From assembly GCA_902806575.1 (NCBI GenBank), contig CADCXD010000008.1, positions 2,790,001 through 2,854,000 of the forward strand: 64,000 nt of DNA, in the 5' to 3' direction. The first letter of the stretch is position 1, and each line of letters opens with the position of its first letter. Below the pieces are notes generated by a model that saw only the letters and a program-made list of their open reading frames with translations, did no database searches and was not told the origin of the DNA. This document shows, one piece after another, positions 58,528 to 64,000 of this stretch. The translations under genes and the position numbers were made by a program. This stretch comes from Jackrogersella multiformis. Its lineage: Eukaryota; Ascomycota; Sordariomycetes; Xylariales; Hypoxylaceae.

Positions 58528-59132
58528 TCAGAAACCTCCCTCAGCAGCGAACTCGGCAGCGTCTCTCGGTCATCCAATGCCAAGGCTCGTCTCTAATGCC
58601 CCATATCTCGAGCCTCTTATTACGGATCCTAGCAGCCATGGTTCGGAGGTGAGGCATCTTTATGGCTGGGAACGGCGAAGAATACCTTGGCAAAGACACC
58701 GGAGATTATGTAGATGGGCCGGATCTTGGACGCCAGCTCGACGTGATTATGGAAGGCGATGAAGGGGTCGTAACTCTCGTGCTGGCCGAGCCGCAGCGCT
58801 GTCTAGCCGTAATTCCAGCAGGTGGCAACAAATCGCTCCAAGCCGGCCCTCTCCACCTCGCGCAGGAGCAAGAGTTGACCGTCGAAAGTGAGCTCTGGCT
58901 TCCCGCTGTAAGCGTTAACGACAGCACCGACGCCAGCGCAACCACGATCTAGCGAGGCTGTGTCTCCTTAGCCGCCGCTCTGCACGATGCTTTCAAGACG
59001 AGACAGCATCTCGGCCTCTAGCTTAGGAAGCGTGACGAGAAAGCGCTCCGACCTAGTGGTTTTACTAGCTGGCAGGCTACTAACGATGTAACGGCCAACG
59101 TTTCCCATAGCGTGGGTAACAAGGACTAACAT
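58528..59132 (-). pseudogene. Decayed NmrA-like (NAD(P)-binding) family gene
   Basis: One reading frame from the ATG at 59132 carries NmrA-family hallmarks: a Rossmann start LVLVTHAMGNVGRYIVSSL, then TASLDRGCAGVGAVVNAYSG, the block LLLLREVERAGLERFVATCWNYG, and LRLGQHESYDPFIAFHNHVE with PIYIISGVFAKVFFAVP. It is broken by TAA at 58970-58968, TAG at 58805-58803 and TAG at 58631-58629. Near 58620 the frame changes; family-like LEIWGIRDEPWHWMTE follows in a second frame, then AAEFAAE in a third frame, stopping at 58528. Each of the three stops is one CpA-to-TpA change away from a codon expected there (CAA, TGG, TGG). The middle is also shorter than in intact members (about 300 residues expected). 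Upstream, TTTTGTTTTAG before the ATG could be an old splice acceptor. Confidence 0.85.
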
Positions 59133-59512
59133 GATGCTAAAACAAAAGTTATAATAAGTACGGGATATATAGATGATGTAGCGCGCTAAAGGCCATCGGT
59201 TCATCTATATCTACCGCGTATTTAATGATATCAATAAGGCACCTCTCGGTGTTCGGTATAATCTAACTTATGTCCGATGCATACAGCTTCATACTTTATA
59301 TTCCCATTCTTCGCGCGAAATATTTATAACATCAACACGGAGATACTCATAAAAGTGTCAATATATAGGAGGTACAGTAGATTTATCGTGACCGGCCGTC
59401 GTTTATTCGTACACCTACCCGAGCCGACCTGATAAGACACTGGATATCAGACATAACTATAACAAAGGGAAACCAATCGATGAACGTTGGTCAGCACGAC
59501 GTTCCCTCTTCC
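59133..59512. other. Short intergenic region
   Basis: Lies between the decayed NmrA-like gene and the ankyrin gene's stop codon. AT-rich, no feature seen. Confidence 0.4.
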
Positions 59513-62500
59513 CTATGATGCCGAAGTCGACTTTAGTAGTAATTGGCGGCCCTCCTCCCATCCCCGGTGTTCCGCGATCTCGACTATCGTCATTCCGGAA
59601 TCGTCCTTGGCATTGAGATCGACCCCGGCTTTATCGATGAGGAGCTTGAGCACAGCGGCGTCGCCGTTCTCGATGGCTTGGATGTAGGCGTTGTGACCGC
59701 GGTAGATCTTGTTCGGGTCCGCGCCGAATCTTAATAATAACTCGACGATCTCGGTGTCCGCCCCGTGAAGCCTCCGTAGCGCTTTGACGATGGGTAAGTG
59801 CTCGCCGGGCGCGTTGACATCAGCACCGGCTTCCTCCTGTACGGGTTTCGAAGTTAGTTAACATGTCCATACTCAATCAGGTACGTGCAGATTCTAGAGA
59901 GGCCTCCCTTACCAATAAGTAGTGTATTATTTCCTTGCGGTCCTCGCGGATAGCCGTCGTCAGCGGCGAGAAGACGCCGCCGTTGCGGTCCTCTACGCTT
60001 ACGCCGGCCTTGAGGAGCAGCTTGATGCTCTCTAGCTGGTTGGCCACGACAGCCATCTCCATCACCCCCTTGAAGGCGCGCGGTTCTGCCAACGCCGGCA
60101 GCAGGCGCTTTAGAATCGTAGGCTGGCGCACCGCCATGCAGACCGGCCAGTTCTCTCCTCTGATATTGGGGTCGGCACCTCGGGATAGCAAAAAGTCCTA
60201 TTAAATTCCCCGAGCGTCATTAGCGATTCGTCACCGGCGGAGCCACGGAAAAGAAGAAGGCCGAGGAGTCTGCTTACCACCAAGTCGGCGCGGTTCTCCC
60301 GGATCGCCGTGGTCAACGGCGTGGCACCGGTCTTAGGGGTCTTGTCGTTGGGGGAAACTTTCCCCGTGTCGAGCAGCCAGTAGAGCGCCTCGACGTTCTT
60401 GCACTGGACCGCGGTTTCTAGAATCCCCTTTGGCGTGTTAAGATCGGCACCGGCAGCCACGAGAGGCGCGAGGTACTGCGTCCGGTAGTGCGTCACGCAT
60501 TTGAATACAGGATACTCGGCGCTCGGCACGTTGGGGTCTAGCAAGCGGGTGATGATGTGTTAGCTAGCTCGCTCTCCTAGGCATCCAGACAGCCGAGCAT
60601 CTACGAAAGAATGCGTATAGATCCCGGCGCCAGCGAAGAAAGTGCGAGCACTCACCTGAACCATTAGCGAGGAGCAGCTCGAATATGTCGGCACGGTTGT
60701 CGCGGATAGACGAGCAGAGCGGCGTGTAGATGCCGTCCTTCTTGGCGTTGGGATCAACTCCGGCTTTGAGCAGCACGCGCACCGATTCTTTGTTGTTGAT
60801 GGACGTCGCAAGCTCCATAACTCCGGGAGCTTTCTTGGGGTCGGCTCCGCGAGAGAGCAGCACCTCGAGGATGCGAGGCAGTCCTGCCGACGGCCACAAC
60901 CTGCGTTTGATAAGTGTCAGTCTTCGTCCTGTCGCGTATATGCGAAAATAAGGAGGCCCCCAAGACCTATCTTATCGAGGGGGGGGATGGGAAATGATGC
61001 TTGAGAGCCTGCTAGCGTCGATATGTTCAACAATAAACAGCTTAGTCTGCCGCAGTAATTTCGAGCTTCAACTATTACTTACTTCAAGACAGTTAGCGGT
61101 TAGGTCGAAAGAGGGCTAAAGGGTCGACGGAGGACTGCTATTATACATACCATATGCTTCGGGCCCGGGAGGTTAGGGTTGGCTCCGTGATCTAGGAGGC
61201 TCGTGACGACGTCGACGCGATTCGATTCGATGGCCTCGAAAAGGGGCGTGTGGCCCTCCCTATTCTTCACGTTGGCATCCGAGCCGTATTCGAGAAGCAT
61301 GTCGATGATCCTCTTGGTTCTCTTCTTAACGATAGCGGCCAACAGCGCGGTGTCGCCATTCGCCATCATGTGGTTAACATCGCCGCCGTACGTGAGAAGG
61401 ATGCGGGCGAGATCAAACTTGTCCTCGAGGACAGACATGGCGAAGGGCGTCTCGGATTCCTGCCCTGCCGAGAGGTTGGGGTCCGCGCCGTACCTGTAAT
61501 CGGGCAACCCCGGCGGTTAGCAATTTGCATCTCATCTCATCTTCTAGGCCGACGAGAAGGGCAACAGTAAATTCCGCAGAGACGGACGTCTCGGGCTCTT
61601 CCCGCTTCGTCAACTTACTTGAGCAACATGATGGCTGCTTCCCTAAACGACTCCTCGACGGACAAAAATAGGGGCGTCACGTTTCGGCTGTCGGGCCCGT
61701 TAGGGTCGGCTCCGAAGAGCAGCAGGATACGAACGGTCTCCGCGTCGTGGCGCGAAATCGCGTGGTTCAGAATGTGGGGTTCAGATCCGCTGTTGGGAGG
61801 CACGCCTCGGTCGAGCAGCTGCTCTATTAGCTTGTGGTTGCCCGTGTCGACGGCGGACAGCAACGCCTCTTTCAGCGCGGGCGTGTCGGCCCCGGCCGTA
61901 TTCCGCGGGCTCCACCGGGGCATGGTCAGAGGGTCGGCCTTCAAGCGGACGACTTTGTACGGGTCGAACGAGTCCATCTCCTCCACCAGCGTGTCTACTT
62001 CCGTGATGCCGCCCGAGGCCACGGTGCTGTGCGCGAGAGACCGGTCTAGAGTGTCGACCGTCGACATCACACGCTCTCGGGCGCCGCGGGACGACGACCC
62101 GCTCCCGACCGTGTAGTTGGATATCGACGGCTCGCGCTGTATCTCCGGAAGGAACTGGGGACCTTGGCTCGGGGCTTCCTCGCGCGTCCTGAGAGAAGTA
62201 TGATCCCTGGGAGAAGGATGGTCCCTGTGGGAGGAGTGGTCGGTCGTAGAGCCCTTGCTGTGGGTCGTGGGCGGCAGAGGCCAGACGGGCGGAAGCTCGT
62301 CCACCTGGTGGGCGACGACGTGGTTGGTGTTTACGGACTTCAACCTCGTGATGCCCGCGATCGTCTTCCCTCTGGACATGCGCTCGAGCGCGGCGGCGAG
62401 GCCCGTGTAGCCGATGCCGACGGAGTCGTCGATCTTGGCGTCCCCGAGAGACCACTGGAAGACGAGGGAGCTCATCCTCAGGGCGTCCCGGGTCTTCGCC

Positions 62501-62895
62501 AAGCTCTCCCTCATCTTCTCCACGTCGTTGTCCGCGAACATCTTGCGCCACCCCTTCTGGATCTTCCCCATCGTGCCCTTCTTCTCGTACTCCAGGAGGC
62601 GGCTCAGCATGTGGTCCAGCACCTGGAAATCCGTGTTGGCGGTCCTAAACTTCCTCTCGAGCTCCGCGACCATGTCCGGCGGGAACCTCTGGTCGCTCCT
62701 GGAGTACTCGGTCAGGCCGGCCTCGAGCGACCACATTATCCGGCACGTCTCCAGGAAGTCGTGCGCCAGCTCGTCGAACTGGTGCCCGTGCTTCTCGACC
62801 GTGCCCACGTACTCGAGCATATGGATCGATATCTTGTTGCCGAGGACCGTAGCCTTGTGGCATATAGCGACTACCGATTCGATAGAGGGCGCCAT
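59513..62895 (-). CDS. Ankyrin-repeat protein with helical N-terminal domain
   Basis: A large ankyrin protein, about 908 residues if intact. Exons are 62895-61619, 61493-61151, 60900-60656, 60537-60278, 60197-59913 and 59836-59513. Residues 1-180 are predicted helical (CHKATVLGNKISIHMLEYVG; long Leu/Lys/Glu stretches), like the N-terminal domains found on fungal STAND/NLR-type proteins. A Ser/Arg/His-rich linker (210-320) follows, then some 13-15 ankyrin repeats from about residue 345 (LLDRGVPPN, LLLFGADPN, LLTYGGDVN, LLEYGSDAN, LLDHGANPN, LLSRGADP, LLKAGVDPN). No NACHT/NB-ARC is present. The exon 2/3 junction is problematic: the strongest donor and acceptor change the frame (total one base too many). 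A weak GC donor (exon 2 ending at 61158) would restore it. Confidence 0.8.
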
Positions 62896-64000
62896 GACGG
62901 CGGCCGGAGGGTCGCAATGGTCTATCCTATCCGGAGGATGTCGTTCTAGGGCGCCGGGCGGTATCGGGGAAACCAGCGATTATCTTACGTCGGTGCAATT
63001 TCAATTTCTTGGTATTTACCCTACGAGAGGACGAAGGACCGTTCCTGGAAACAAAAGCCAGAAACAAATATCAAGGGATCGTCGCCCGAAGGCAGCTGGG
63101 CGGGATGCATTTATGTTATGGGCCGCGTCGGCGATCTAATTCTCAGCTCTTGTGGATCTTTTCGGTTGCATGTATGGAGCACGAGCACGCGAGCGAGCGC
63201 TATGGTACGAAATAAAAATCGCCAAATGGGCGGTACGTCGAGCCGGCGATAGCTCGACGGCCGTCCGCCATTCGCGAGCTCCTCACATTCACCCAGTCTT
63301 CACCCAGTCAATGCGGCTAGCTAGCTCGTCCTCCCAACAGGTTTGCTCCCTGGACCTCAAGGATCTGTCCTGCATGGTTTCTGCCCAGCAACCGATCGGG
63401 TCACTGGAATCTACTAGTCTCGTCCGTGCCGTTAGTCGACTAGCCTCCGGTGCTTGAACGCACCACTCCAATCCCTGGGTACGCTACGCGCTAGGCCGCC
63501 CCACCCACCCAGGAGAATCGTGGTGATACTCAGTCACTACCGAGATCTAGCCAGGCAGCCAGCTATTTCTAGCACATACTACTACTACTATTATTACTAC
63601 TTAGCTACTGCTACTAGGTAACGCGGGCGACAATATAAAGACGAGCTCGCTAAAGACCTCGGAAGCGGAACTTGCGCAGTACGCATCATGCAAAATTCTT
63701 TCACGAGCTAGGGTCCCACGTGGCGAATGCTCCGGCGCCGGTCCACGACACGATGTTGATAGTATAGCTGCTGAGCTGGTAGGTCGAAACTAGGGACTCC
63801 GGAGGACGATAGACCCCGCGACTATCGAGGCCGTATCGATTCTCATACCTACCTACCTAAGGTACCTTACCTAGCGGCCTAGGTAGATAGAAAGACCGGC
63901 CAGGATTGTCCAATCGAAACCTACCTAGGTACCTAGGTTACCGTATATCCGGATGTTTTGCCCACCCGCCCACGCCCAAGTTTTCTCAACCGACGGAGGC
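62896..64000. promoter_or_regulatory. Upstream region of the ankyrin gene and window end
   Basis: Holds the presumed promoter of the ankyrin gene. ACTACTACTATTATTACTAC repeats lie at 63581-63602. Palindromic CCTAGG/GGTACC chains lie at 63846-63875 and 63920-63939. No gene recognised to the end of the window. Confidence 0.45.

Noticed and set aside
61781..62949. Long open frames on both strands over ankyrin exon 1
   Set aside because: They are out of frame with the conserved helical domain and consist of Arg/Gly/Pro-rich shadow sequence.
1..64000. CRISPR array, integrated phage or bacterial operon
   Set aside because: Introns, Pol II/Pol III eukaryotic gene types and the absence of spaced identical repeats exclude a prokaryotic interpretation.

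Overview
The window looks like nuclear DNA of a filamentous ascomycete, most likely a Sordariomycete. Genes are monocistronic, on both strands, with short GT...AG introns (about 45-150 nt, often with CTAAC/CTGAC-like branch sites). Proteins match the ascomycete forms of Atg26, Fcp1, Cnd1, Cdc7, Chl1, Cmr1 and Mtf2, there is an intron-bearing tRNA-Phe, and one decayed gene has nonsense changes that all fit CpA-to-TpA (RIP-type) mutation. The species cannot be named from the sequence. Non-coding DNA is full of a short palindromic word (ACCTAGGT/GGTACC chains) that I did not notice in the exons.

Layout, 0-38 kb: a mostly housekeeping half. Thymidylate synthase (-), a small secreted SnoaL-like protein (-), the CHL1 helicase (-), ribosomal protein RPL28 (+), sterol glucosyltransferase ATG26 (+), the Pol II CTD phosphatase FCP1 (+), the complex I subunit GRIM-19/NDUFA13 (+), condensin subunit CND1 (-), tRNA-Phe(GAA) (+), CDC7 kinase (+), the WD40 protein CMR1 (-) and mitochondrial MTF2-like (+). 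Five of these (thymidylate synthase, CHL1, CND1, CDC7, CMR1) serve DNA replication, cohesion, condensation or repair, but they have separate promoters and mixed orientation.

Layout, 39-64 kb: a more accessory half. A fumarate-reductase-type flavoprotein and an NCS1 nucleobase/vitamin transporter lie in tandem (+). Then come a secreted rhamnogalacturonan acetylesterase (-), mannose-6-phosphate isomerase (-), a DUF3292 membrane protein (+), a small 12-cysteine secreted protein (+), a dynamin-like GTPase (+), a typical 2-Cys peroxiredoxin (-), a decayed NmrA-like gene (-) and a large ankyrin-repeat protein with a helical N-terminal domain (-). The ankyrin gene has a reading-frame conflict at one splice junction.

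Large gene-poor stretches (9.5-11.8, 16.4-19.8, 24.9-26.8, 41.1-42.4 and 57.2-58.5 kb) hold mostly simple repeats and the palindromic word. All exon boundaries were inferred by reading splice signals and family conservation by eye; no alignment or RNA data were available.
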